A DNA stretch of 22,143 bases from Nitrospina sp. (GCA_018665625.1 JABJCF010000442.1:1-22143), one strand, 5' to 3'; numbered from the stretch's first letter, positions 1 to 7,228 are shown. A program made the numbers and translations. The notes: generated from the sequence alone by a model not told the origin.

Positions 1-528
1 CAGCACCTCATAGACTAATTCTTTTCTCTTTGAACTTTGAACGTTATACAGAACAGAAACAAAACCGCCTTTTCCTGCCGATTCCGCTCTTTCTAAAATA
101 GTCTCTCTGGGAACTAATAAGTCTGAAAGGGATAAAGTCAAAAAGTCATGGGCCAGCGGTGCTCCCAATATTGAAGCACAAGCGTTTGCCGAGGTAACTC
201 CCGGAATAATTTCAAAATCCAATTTAATTTCATTACTTTCCAATCTTTCTAAGGCAAGGCCTGCCAAAGCATAAACTCCAATATCCCCACTGGAAATCAA
301 ACTGACAGTTTTCCCATCTAAAGCTTTATTTATCGCCATATCTACACGTTCTATTTCCCCACCCCAAGGAGTAGCAATCTGGGGTTTATCTTTGATCAGG
401 GTATGAATTAGATCCAGATACAACTGATGACCAATAACCACGTCACTATTCTTCAATGCTTCACTAGCACGCGGGACTATCAAATCCAGAGCTCCTGGAC
501 CAATGGAAACCAAATAAAGTTTCCCCAT
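1..528 (-). CDS. cbiH: Cobalt-precorrin-3B C17-methyltransferase CbiH/CobJ, partial (C-terminus beyond left edge)
   Basis: Reading the minus strand from 528 gives an uninterrupted 176-codon frame that runs off the window, so the C-terminal part is missing (family members are about 240 residues or more). The N-terminus MGKLYLVSIGPGALDLI is the glycine-rich SAM-binding start of the tetrapyrrole methylase fold. Further on come a GDIGVYALAG segment and an EIIPGVTSANACASILGAPL segment, typical of the C17-methyltransferase/ring-contraction branch (CobJ/CbiH), as is the LSLSDLLVPRETI stretch. By family knowledge it methylates C17 and contracts the macrocycle in the corrin pathway, in the cytoplasm. 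Its ATG shares one base with the cbiG stop (TAATG), so the two are probably translationally coupled. The family call is firm; the C-terminus cannot be judged. Confidence 0.93.
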   Translation of the reverse strand, partial: MGKLYLVSIGPGALDLIVPRASEALKNSDVVIGHQLYLDLIHTLIKDKPQIATPWGGEIERVDMAINKALDGKTVSLISSGDIGVYALAGLALERLESNEIKLDFEIIPGVTSANACASILGAPLAHDFLTLSLSDLLVPRETILERAESAGKGGFVSVLYNVQSSKRKELVYEVL

Positions 529-1334
529 TAGGAGGGCCTCCGTTCCAAAATTTCCGAATCGCGAACCAGCGCTACAGCGCAACCCTTAGAGGTTGTTTTG
601 TTTACTACTAATTTACCGTAGTGCGAAGTCATTAGGGCAGTGGGTTCACAAACACCGGGAACACCAATGTTTTCTTCTACAAACTCTGAAGTTGTGACAT
701 TGAGTTTTGAGACATTGATTTCTTCTTTAGAGAAAACCAGCAAAGGACAATGAAACTCTTCAGCCAATTTTAAAATACAGGGTTCCTTTTCTTTTATGTC
801 AATTGTGGATATGGCTCTGATTTGATCGGGTAAAACTTTTTCCTTACCTAAAACTTCAGTTACCAATTCTTTTAAAGACATGTAATCTGCATTTTTTTTA
901 CACCCCACCCCTAACACATAACTTTTCATGGCTTCCGTCCCAGTTGTAATCACTGGAATACTTCCTGTTTTACTTGCAACTTTGTGGGCCAACTCATTGG
1001 CCCCGCCCTCGTGCCCGCCTAACAGGGAAATGGCATTTCTACCGAACTCGTCACACACGACAATCCCTGGTCCTGTCTGTTTATCAGGCATTATGGTGCT
1101 GACTGCACGGACAACGATTCCCGCTGCCATAATACAAACAAAACCCTTGTAACGACCTATGCTCTCATGGAGCCATTCTTTAAATCTGCCTTCATACCCA
1201 TTTTCATCTTTTTGAGGATTAGCTGAAGCTGGCATCCACAGCTCCCAAGAAGGATATGATTTATGAAGCTGCCTTGCCAAAACCAAACCTTCTGACCGAA
1301 TCACAATTATTGCAATGGAATCTTTTTTAGACAC
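528..1334 (-). CDS. cbiG: Cobalt-precorrin-5A hydrolase CbiG, compact form without the middle domain
   Basis: CbiG opens the delta-lactone ring of cobalt-precorrin-5A and releases acetaldehyde in the anaerobic corrin pathway. Residues about 5-132 match the CbiG N-terminal domain: IMAAGIVVRAV, a GPGIVVCDEFGRNAISLLGG-type core, GGHEGGANELAHKVA and PVITTGTE. Residues about 139-262 match the CbiG/CobE C-terminal domain: YVLGVGCKKNAD, IRAISTIDIKEKEP and VPGVCEPTALM. The two domains are joined directly, so the protein is 268 residues against roughly 350 for well-known CbiG proteins; the middle domain is absent. The start is GTG, overlaps the end of cbiF by 8 bp and has no obvious Shine-Dalgarno site, so translation is likely coupled to cbiF. 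No internal frameshift is visible. Confidence 0.92.
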   Translation of the reverse strand: MSKKDSIAIIVIRSEGLVLARQLHKSYPSWELWMPASANPQKDENGYEGRFKEWLHESIGRYKGFVCIMAAGIVVRAVSTIMPDKQTGPGIVVCDEFGRNAISLLGGHEGGANELAHKVASKTGSIPVITTGTEAMKSYVLGVGCKKNADYMSLKELVTEVLGKEKVLPDQIRAISTIDIKEKEPCILKLAEEFHCPLLVFSKEEINVSKLNVTTSEFVEENIGVPGVCEPTALMTSHYGKLVVNKTTSKGCAVALVRDSEILERRPS

Positions 1335-2085
1335 TTTTTTTTCTGAATAAATGAGAGAACTCTTTGGAGTAGAGTTGAGAGTCTTTAAAATCGCCCGGTC
1401 TCAAAACGGCTCCAACAATAATTAATGCCGAGAGGGTAATTTTTTCTTCTTTCATTTTCTCTGCAATTGTCGTTAAAGTCCCATAGATAATTTTCTCCTC
1501 AGGCCAGCTGGCTTTATAAACAACGGCTACCGGTGTATCGGGACTATAATGTTTCAGCAACTTCTCTGTTATCACATCCATTTTCAAAATGGATAAGAAA
1601 ATACATAAAGTACATTTATGCGATGCAAGTTTTTCCAATTCCTCATCTTCCGGAACCTTGGTCCTCCCACTAACTCGGGTCAAGATGATGGTTTGAGAAA
1701 TATCTGGTAGTGTTAATTCGCGCTTAAGCGTTGCGGCACTTGCCGCCATTGATGAAACCCCTGGAATAATTTGATATTCAATTTCCAAATTATCCAAAGC
1801 CCTCATTTGTTCAGCAATGGCTCCATAAATTGACAAGTCTCCGCTTTGCAATCTTGCCACATCCTGACCTGCCCCCTTCGCCTCTTGATAAATTGATATT
1901 TGCTCTTCAAGGTCGAGCTTGGAAGTATCGTACACCTTTACAGAATTCGGAAGATTTTTTGTAAATTCAGAATTAACCAGAGAACCTGCATACATCACAT
2001 AATTGCAAGACCGAAGGCATTTGTCGCCTTTTACAGTTATCAGATCAACATCACCTGGTCCTGCCCCAATAAAATAAACTTTCAT
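1327..2085 (-). CDS. cbiF: Cobalt-precorrin-4 C11-methyltransferase CbiF/CobM
   Basis: A SAM-dependent tetrapyrrole methylase that methylates C11 of the contracted corrin ring. The N-terminus MKVYFIGAGPGDVDLITVKG is the canonical glycine-rich loop. Downstream are ARLQSGDLSIYGAIAEQM (about residues 78-95), the EYQIIPGVSSMAASAATL loop, and a TLPDISQTIILTRVSGRTKVP segment, all diagnostic of the C11 branch rather than C17 or C20. Length (252 residues) is normal. The ATG overlaps the cbiL stop as ATGA, with a GGGAG ribosome site upstream inside cbiL; the end overlaps cbiG. It is part of a continuous cobalamin operon. The assignment is secure; by motif alone only the neighbouring methylase families could compete. 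Confidence 0.95.
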   Translation of the reverse strand: MKVYFIGAGPGDVDLITVKGDKCLRSCNYVMYAGSLVNSEFTKNLPNSVKVYDTSKLDLEEQISIYQEAKGAGQDVARLQSGDLSIYGAIAEQMRALDNLEIEYQIIPGVSSMAASAATLKRELTLPDISQTIILTRVSGRTKVPEDEELEKLASHKCTLCIFLSILKMDVITEKLLKHYSPDTPVAVVYKASWPEEKIIYGTLTTIAEKMKEEKITLSALIIVGAVLRPGDFKDSQLYSKEFSHLFRKKSV

Positions 2086-2822
2086 AATCCATTTCTCCCA
2101 ACGGGAGGCTTACTTCTAATTATCAAGACAGATAAATATCCGGGTTTTTCATCTACTTTTAAACCCATTAAATCATTCGTTAGAATTTCATTGTCCAACC
2201 CAATTCTTTTTCCAAGAACGCAATTCGCTAAGATATTCATATCCACCAAAAGTTTACGCACCCAATCGAATCGGTCTCCAATTTTCATCAACACAATATT
2301 ATCATTATTCTCGATGTGAGTTTTTAGTTCCTCTGCAGTCTCAGGACATGGAAGAATCAATATTTTTTCTTTTCCAATCCCTAAAGGAAAGTCCATTGCT
2401 GCGGCTATAGCTTGAAAAGAGCTGATCCCGGGATAAGTGGTGATCGATATTTCTGGAATAAGTTCTTTTAACGCGTGGACCGTGTAAGTATAGGTAGAAT
2501 ATACATAAGGATCACCAATGGTGATGTAAACCAGATTTAGATTTCGCTTAAGATCAGAAATAATTTTCTTTGCAATTTCCTGATAAATGGAATGAAGCAC
2601 GGTTTCATCATTAGACATGGGATAATCCAGGAATTCAATTTTCTCCTTGGGGACATCAATATCTTTGATACAGGTTAACGCAACGGACTCTTTAGCACCT
2701 TTGGCTCGAGGAACTAAAACTTTGTCCGCTTTCAGCAAAGCGTTCAAACCTTTCACGGTTATCATTCCAGATGGCCCCGGCCCTACGCCCACCCCAATAA
2801 ATTCACCTAAATTTTCCGTCAT
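2082..2822 (-). CDS. cbiL: Cobalt-precorrin-2 C20-methyltransferase CbiL/CobI
   Basis: Tetrapyrrole methylase that adds a methyl group at C20 of cobalt-factor II/precorrin-2, the first methylation after cobalt insertion. Length is 246 residues, usual for the family. Visible marks are a glycine-rich N-terminus with GVGVGPGPSGMITVKG, the VLVPRAKGAKES segment, the YITIGDPYVYSTYTYTVHAL signature (GDPxxYSTY is typical of CbiL/CobI) and YPGISSFQAIAAAMDFPLGIG. One oddity: most family members have GPGDPEL where this protein has GPGPSGM, so the usual acidic residue is missing. It starts 26 bp after cbiD ends, with a GCGGAAA stretch just upstream, and overlaps cbiF by 4 bp. Confidence 0.94.
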   Translation of the reverse strand: MTENLGEFIGVGVGPGPSGMITVKGLNALLKADKVLVPRAKGAKESVALTCIKDIDVPKEKIEFLDYPMSNDETVLHSIYQEIAKKIISDLKRNLNLVYITIGDPYVYSTYTYTVHALKELIPEISITTYPGISSFQAIAAAMDFPLGIGKEKILILPCPETAEELKTHIENNDNIVLMKIGDRFDWVRKLLVDMNILANCVLGKRIGLDNEILTNDLMGLKVDEKPGYLSVLIIRSKPPVGRNGL

Positions 2823-2848
2823 TTTCCGCTAACCGTTATTTCTATTTT

Positions 2849-3991
2849 TTATTTTGAAAGAGGAGCTGCCTGACCTACAAGATTCCCCTTAAAGTCCGCC
2901 AAATAGACTTCCACATTAATTAATCCATCTAAATAGATCGAAACAGCATCCGATATTTTTTCTGCAACAACATTGAACAAAGTAGCACTTACATTGTGCG
3001 TGTTGCTTAACTGAATCAAGTGTTCAACGGTCCTTGAATTTTTCATATCCATTAAAGCCTTCTGGTCAATTAGTGAATCGGCAATTTCCAATAATGTCGG
3101 CAAGGCCGAAGGAGACTCGCTTGAGTGCGTATTCCAGTGGCCGTCAATAATTTTAGCTAATTTTCCGGGATGACCAGCAAGCACAAGCGTCTTTAAGTTT
3201 TTAGGGTTTGCTATATATTTCTGCTTCAAATCGTTGATCGCAAATCCAATAAAGTTAGAGATGATACAAATCCTTTTTAAAGGAACTTTTTTTTCTTCAT
3301 GAAAAAAATTCTGCCCCCATCTTCCAGGGCTGAACACAATGAAGTCTGAGTTCGCAGCAACAGCTACATTAATATAGGCTTCGATTGACGACTTCCAGGC
3401 ACTGATAGACATGGGCTCAACAATGCCCGTTGTTCCAAGAATAGAAATTCCTCCTTCAACCCCCAGTCTCGGATTGAAGGTTTTTGCAGAAAGCTCTTTA
3501 CCACCTGGAATACTGATTACTACATCCAATCCTTCTTGAGCTTCAAAATAGCGAGAATCACTCATTAATAGTTTTAAATTGTTTATGATCATTTTCCTGG
3601 GAACAGGATTGATAGCTGGCTCGCCCTTGGGGATTTGTAATCCTTCTTCGGTAACAGTTCCCACCCCATCGCCTGCAACAAAGAAAATCTCATTTAAATC
3701 ATTTTTCCTGATTTCGACCTCAACATGACATCTATGAGTTACATCGGGGTCATCGCCAGCATCCTTTGTAACTTGAGCCATGGCACCCTTCTTAGTTTCA
3801 CGGCAAAAATCTATATCCACTCGCAACTTTTCCCCAGAAGGCAAATCAATAGTTGTTGAGTTTAACTTTTCCTTGAATAGCAAAAAACTTAAAGCTGCTT
3901 TAGCAGCTGCAGTGGCACAGCTCCCCGTTGTCATTCCACGCGCCAATCCATTTGCGGCAGGTTGTGCTAAATCAATGAATGAGTCACTCAT
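2849..3991 (-). CDS. cbiD: Cobalt-precorrin-5B C1-methyltransferase CbiD
   Basis: CbiD methylates C1 of cobalt-precorrin-5B in the anaerobic pathway. The N-terminal GMTTGSCATAAAKAAL motif (about residues 19-34) is the family hallmark, followed by DAGDDPDVTHRC, GDGVGTVTEEGLQIPKGEPAINPVPR and LGVEGGISILGTTGIVEPMS, which are strongly conserved in CbiD. I chose the ATG at 3991 because an AAGGGA site sits six bases upstream and it lies just after the cbiC stop. An in-frame ATG at 4018 would add nine residues and overlap cbiC by 17 bp, but it has no ribosome site. From 3991 the product is 380 residues, normal for the family. The presence of CbiD with CbiG and CbiX marks the early-cobalt route. Confidence 0.95.
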   Translation of the reverse strand: MSDSFIDLAQPAANGLARGMTTGSCATAAAKAALSFLLFKEKLNSTTIDLPSGEKLRVDIDFCRETKKGAMAQVTKDAGDDPDVTHRCHVEVEIRKNDLNEIFFVAGDGVGTVTEEGLQIPKGEPAINPVPRKMIINNLKLLMSDSRYFEAQEGLDVVISIPGGKELSAKTFNPRLGVEGGISILGTTGIVEPMSISAWKSSIEAYINVAVAANSDFIVFSPGRWGQNFFHEEKKVPLKRICIISNFIGFAINDLKQKYIANPKNLKTLVLAGHPGKLAKIIDGHWNTHSSESPSALPTLLEIADSLIDQKALMDMKNSRTVEHLIQLSNTHNVSATLFNVVAEKISDAVSIYLDGLINVEVYLADFKGNLVGQAAPLSK

Positions 3992-4001
3992 AAGAGTTCC
4001 C

Positions 4002-4649
4002 TTATTCGATCGAGTCATTATTTCTGAGAGACCAAATCATCAAGGCATTAAAAATCGAAGCGGCAACAGTTGATCCCCCGCGTGTCCCTGAGTTGGTGAT
4101 ATAAGGAACTTTCGATTGGTTACTCAAGGCTGTTTTGCTGTCCTCAGTGCCCACAAAACCAACGGGAATACCTATGATCAAGTCGACGTTAAGTTCATTA
4201 TTTGAGGTCAGTTTTACCGCTTCCAACAAGGCGGTGGGAGCATCACCAACAACTATAATTAGTGGCGAGTTTATTTTTTTCTGCGCCAGAAGTCTGAGAC
4301 CGGCTACGGCTCTTGTCGTTTGATCCGTTTTTGCCTTTTCAAATGCTTCCCTGTCATGAATATAACAAGCAGACTCCAAGCCCCATTGTTTCATCAGAAC
4401 TCTCTTCAATCCTGTTTGGACCATGGTTACATCTGTCCAAATCAGAGCATTATTCTGAATAGCATTCACACCCGCTTCAATAGCATGATCCGAGATGGTC
4501 AATCCTTTAATAAAGTTTACATCTCCTGTGGTATGAATGACACGCTTGAATATTTCCTGATGACTTTCGGGATAGGAAGATAAATCAATCAGACCTTCAA
4601 TGATTTCGTAACTTTTTTTTTCTATGGGGTGTGGTTGATAAGGGGTCAT
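4002..4649 (-). CDS. cbiC: Cobalt-precorrin-8 methylmutase CbiC/CobH
   Basis: Methylmutase that moves the methyl group from C11 to C12 and yields cobyrinate; it needs no cofactor. The frame shows the family core: a VIHTTGD segment with the probable catalytic His at about residue 39, then FIKGLTISDHAIEAGVNAI, IWTDVTMVQTGL, the PLIIVVGDAPTALLE loop and the VDLIIGIPVGFVGTEDSK and NSGTRGGSTVAASI segments near the C-terminus. Length (215 residues) is typical. It lies 28 bp after cbiX and 10 bp ahead of the chosen cbiD start. Only a weak GAGCTGG-like ribosome site precedes the ATG. Confidence 0.95.
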   Translation of the reverse strand: MTPYQPHPIEKKSYEIIEGLIDLSSYPESHQEIFKRVIHTTGDVNFIKGLTISDHAIEAGVNAIQNNALIWTDVTMVQTGLKRVLMKQWGLESACYIHDREAFEKAKTDQTTRAVAGLRLLAQKKINSPLIIVVGDAPTALLEAVKLTSNNELNVDLIIGIPVGFVGTEDSKTALSNQSKVPYITNSGTRGGSTVAASIFNALMIWSLRNNDSIE

Positions 4650-4677
4650 TAAACCAGCTCAGATTATAAGAACCAGT

Positions 4678-5625
4678 TTATTTCTTGTGGTCGGAATGGG
4701 GGTGGTCATGATCATGGTCCAGTCCATGATGCCCTTCAATCCCACGAACATGGTGATGATGCCCAGCCTGTGGCGCTCCTACTTCGTGCTCAAAGCCAAC
4801 CACTTGTTCGCGGTATTTACACATTTGGCAATTCATATTTTGCAAACCAAAAGGAACTTCACGTGCACGCTCCATGAAAACATCAATTATCAATTCATCG
4901 TAATTTAAATAAGGCGCTTTGAGAAATTCTATATTAGGAAATTTTTCTTGAAACTCATCGATAACAGAGAAGATTCGTTTTACTAGAATCCCTGTAAATA
5001 GAAAATAGGGGAAAATGATAATTCTTTTGAATCCCATTTTCATGGACCTTTCCAATGCATCCTGCAGTAAAGGTTGAGTCACACCAATAAAACTGGTTTC
5101 TGCCCAGCCGAACCCCATTCCCTCCCAAAGCATACGTGATACTTTTGCAACATTGGAGTTAGCATCAGGATCACTACTACCACGACCTACGGTCATTAGT
5201 AGAGTATCTTTTCTAGCAGTGTTGAGTTTTGAGTTTTTCTCAGCGGTTTCAATGCGATCCGAACAAACTTTTAAAACTTTTGGGTGAATATCAAGAGCTC
5301 GGCCATATTTGATATTTAAGGAAGGGTGTTTGCGGGACATTGCAATGACTTCGCTGGGCATATCATTTTTTGCATGGCCGGCGGCCATTAAAACGCCGGG
5401 TATGACCACAATATTGTTGATGCCATCTTGAACACACTTCGTTATGGCCTCATCAATGGTTGGCTTTGCAAACTCCAGAAAGCCACACTCAACAATTCTT
5501 TGAGGCTCTCTTTCCTTAAACTTAGAAGACAGAGTCAAAAACTCTTTAATGCCATCTTTGTCGCGGCTACCATGCCCAGCTATGCAAACCGCATAATCGT
5601 CAGGAAGGGCTTCAATATCTTCCAT
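4678..5625 (-). CDS. cbiX: Sirohydrochlorin cobaltochelatase CbiX, long form with CxxC motif and His-rich tail
   Basis: Inserts Co2+ into sirohydrochlorin, the entry step of the anaerobic cobalamin route. The start is the ATG at 5625, seven bases after TTGAGGA; a TTG twelve bases further upstream overlaps that ribosome site and is less likely. Two chelatase half-domains are visible: the first begins CIAGHGSRDKDG (His about 18) and carries VLMAAGHAKNDMP (His about 84), the usual metal-site pair; the second begins LLMTVGRGSSDPDAN. After it, MNCQMC (Cys about 266 and 269) matches the MxCxxC motif of the Bacillus megaterium type CbiX, reported to bind an Fe-S centre. The last 30 residues are packed with His and Asp, a likely cobalt or nickel-binding tail. 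Length is 315 residues. Confidence 0.93.
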   Translation of the reverse strand: MEDIEALPDDYAVCIAGHGSRDKDGIKEFLTLSSKFKEREPQRIVECGFLEFAKPTIDEAITKCVQDGINNIVVIPGVLMAAGHAKNDMPSEVIAMSRKHPSLNIKYGRALDIHPKVLKVCSDRIETAEKNSKLNTARKDTLLMTVGRGSSDPDANSNVAKVSRMLWEGMGFGWAETSFIGVTQPLLQDALERSMKMGFKRIIIFPYFLFTGILVKRIFSVIDEFQEKFPNIEFLKAPYLNYDELIIDVFMERAREVPFGLQNMNCQMCKYREQVVGFEHEVGAPQAGHHHHVRGIEGHHGLDHDHDHPHSDHKK

Positions 5626-5632
5626 AGTTTTC

Positions 5633-5660
5633 CTCAAGAAATGCTTCCCACGCTCTTGAG
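5633..5660 (-). promoter_or_regulatory. Hairpin overlapping the cbiX ribosome binding site
   Basis: In the minus-strand transcript CTCAAGA (5660-5654) and TCTTGAG (5639-5633) form a perfect 7-bp stem around a 14-nt loop. The second arm contains most of the TTGAGG Shine-Dalgarno site of cbiX. Folding would hide the site and could tune cobaltochelatase translation separately from the upstream gene. The pairing is seen; the regulatory role is inference. Confidence 0.35.
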
Positions 5661-5687
5661 TCGTTTAGAAACCCAACTGCGAGAATT

Positions 5688-5709
5688 GGTTTTTATAAAA
5701 ATAAAAACC
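5688..5709 (-). repeat. Perfect AT-rich hairpin between the beta-propeller gene and cbiX
   Basis: GGTTTTTAT, four bases, then ATAAAAACC: a perfect 9-bp inverted repeat just after the stop codon of the upstream gene. No T-run follows on the minus strand, so it is not a standard terminator. It could protect or process the mRNA 3' end of the first cistron. Function unknown. Confidence 0.4.
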
Positions 5710-5712
5710 GGA

Positions 5713-6909
5713 TTAATGACAATAGTTCTGCCCTTTATAAATACTAACTCCCCAAGGAAACTTACCAACATCCTTAATACGTTTTACTTTGTCGGATTCC
5801 GTATCAATCACATACAGTGAGTTGTTTGCAGATGAAGAGACATATACCTTTTTTCCTGCGGGGGTTGCGCTTGCTGTTTCAAGTCGAGCACCTTCACCCA
5901 TTTCGAGTTGATTGGTCTTCTTCATAGCTAAAAAGTCATAAACAAAAACTTTATTTTCTTCTCTGCTAATCACATAACCTTTTTGTCCGCCATTAGCAAA
6001 GTTTACTCCTGTCATATCTGAACCAGCCGGAAGGGAAGACACCAGAGCGTGAGACTTTGCATCAATCACAGAGATAGTATTGTCCCCATTGTTAGGAACA
6101 ATCATATATTTTCCATCGGGGGAAGCGTAAGCTCTCCACGGGTCCATCCCCACAGAAATGGTTTTAACAATCTGGTCCGTTGCTGTGTCCATAACAGTCA
6201 CAGAGTTTGCATCACCGGTAGCAATGTAGGCGTATTTTTCGTCTAGCGTTAAGGTCACATTCGCTACTCCATTTACAGGAATAGAACGTTCACGGTGCAT
6301 CGCCGCTCCGGCCTGATCTCTTTCAAATGAGGCCAATCCCGCAAGGCCTCCCACCGAAATATCCTTAGTAGAAAAAGTATTGCCTGATTCAACAACGCCC
6401 ACCAACTGGGCTCCTCTATTTGGGATATATACTTTATTGCCTGCAGCTAAAACGGTCGCTCCGTGCGGTTCATGAAATCCTTTTAAACGTGCAACCTCTT
6501 CATTACTATCCAAATCAATAGCCGAAACAGAACCACCTTCAATGTTGCCAACATAGAGCCATCGGTTATCTTTGCTGATGTCCATATGCTCGGGTCCCGC
6601 TCCCACTTTTACATCATTCACTTCATTATTATTCAGGTTCAAAACAGAAACCATGTTGTTGGCAGTTGCCGCAATGGCCAATTTGTTTCCATCAGGTGAA
6701 AAAGCAGTCATATGCGCCTGACTGTTCATGGCCACCTTCTGTGTTCCAATCACTTCATCCTTGGTCATATCAATTATGGTCAACTCATTTGCATCGCGAT
6801 TGGTCACAACAACGAGATGCGACAGATCATGATTTTTCCAATCAAATGCCAAAACATTTAGAGGATTTAAAAAAGCAATGAGGAAAAAAATAGTTACAAT
6901 TTTTTTCAT
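5713..6909 (-). CDS. Secreted YVTN/NHL-type beta-propeller protein, first gene of the cobalamin operon
   Basis: Starting at the ATG at 6909 (AAAGG seven bases upstream) the protein has 398 residues. An alternative in-frame ATG at 6924 adds five residues and lacks a ribosome site. The N-terminus is a signal peptide: MKK, a hydrophobic run, then cleavage probably after NVLA; there is no lipobox Cys, so a soluble periplasmic protein is expected. The rest is a chain of about 40-residue blades with the YVTN pattern, such as HLVVVTNRDANELTIIDM, WLYVGNIEGGSVSAIDL, YAYIATGDANSVTVMDT and KVYVSSSANNSLYVIDT, enough for about seven blades. It ends in NYCH, an exposed Cys/His pair. It heads the cbi operon, 87 bp before cbiX, and is divergent from a riboswitch-controlled TonB receptor. 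A tetrapyrrole- or metal-binding role is inference from context only. Confidence 0.85.
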   Translation of the reverse strand: MKKIVTIFFLIAFLNPLNVLAFDWKNHDLSHLVVVTNRDANELTIIDMTKDEVIGTQKVAMNSQAHMTAFSPDGNKLAIAATANNMVSVLNLNNNEVNDVKVGAGPEHMDISKDNRWLYVGNIEGGSVSAIDLDSNEEVARLKGFHEPHGATVLAAGNKVYIPNRGAQLVGVVESGNTFSTKDISVGGLAGLASFERDQAGAAMHRERSIPVNGVANVTLTLDEKYAYIATGDANSVTVMDTATDQIVKTISVGMDPWRAYASPDGKYMIVPNNGDNTISVIDAKSHALVSSLPAGSDMTGVNFANGGQKGYVISREENKVFVYDFLAMKKTNQLEMGEGARLETASATPAGKKVYVSSSANNSLYVIDTESDKVKRIKDVGKFPWGVSIYKGQNYCH

Positions 6910-6991
6910 GTCGGAACCTTTCATAAAATTTTGAAGCGAATGGGCTAAGTGAGAATATATATTTACTTTTATCTTAGTAAGGTAAAAAACT

Positions 6992-7026
6992 AAAAAACCC
7001 CACCCCTCTACTTGAGGACTGAGGTT
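6992..7026 (-). terminator. Leader terminator (attenuator) ahead of the cobalamin operon
   Basis: On the minus strand a 13-bp stem (7026-7014 with 7008-6996, loop of five) is followed by six Ts. It has G-U wobbles and one G-G mismatch. It lies 83 bp before the beta-propeller start with no gene before it on that strand, so it can only act on a leader transcript. It copies the riboswitch terminator at 7512-7547 at 33 of 36 positions, in inverted orientation. About 65 bp of AT-rich DNA remains between it and the gene; a second, weaker promoter there cannot be excluded. Confidence 0.7.
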
Positions 7027-7040
7027 GAAATTGACAACCT
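7022..7040 (-). promoter_or_regulatory. Candidate antiterminator hairpin in the cobalamin-operon leader
   Basis: AGGTTG (7040-7035) and CAACCT (7027-7022) form a 6-bp stem with a 7-nt loop in the minus-strand RNA. The second arm is the first part of the terminator stem, so the two hairpins exclude each other. A further hairpin just upstream, CCTTTATT (7068-7061) with AATAAAAGG (about 7047-7039), shares bases with the first arm. This is the usual layout of an attenuator. The signal sensed is unknown. Confidence 0.4.
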
Positions 7041-7085
7041 TTTATTGCATTCCCAAATAAAGGAAATCTAAAATATTGCAACGCT

Positions 7086-7114
7086 ATTATTGTTGATAAT
7101 AATGGGGTTTTCAA
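7086..7114 (-). promoter_or_regulatory. Candidate sigma-70 promoter of the cobalamin operon, overlapped by a palindrome
   Basis: On the minus strand TTGAAA (7114-7109), 17 bases, then AATAAT (7091-7086); both boxes match consensus at five of six positions. Transcription would start near 7079, giving a leader of about 170 nt before the gene. The dyad ATTATT-6 nt-AATAAT (7086-7091 and 7098-7103) covers the -10 box and part of the spacer and could be a repressor site. The AT-rich setting makes chance matches possible. Confidence 0.45.
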
Positions 7115-7228
7115 GAGCTAATTTTCTTCACATCTTTTTGTCAAAATTAGCATTAGTCTTGGGGAAACCTGTTTTTCACTGAACAGGGTTCTTTTAGTCC
7201 ATTGATTTCAATGTATTTTCGAATTGGC

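Noticed and set aside
928..2319. Plus-strand open frames opposite cbiG, cbiF and cbiL (for example 928-1152 and 1900-2319)
   Set aside because: Shadows of well-supported minus-strand genes with family motifs; the translated text has no recognisable domain.
7164..7195. Plus-strand hairpin GAAACCTGTT / AACAGGGTTC followed by TTTT
   Set aside because: One internal mismatch, a short T-run and no plus-strand gene upstream to terminate, so it is not called as a terminator.
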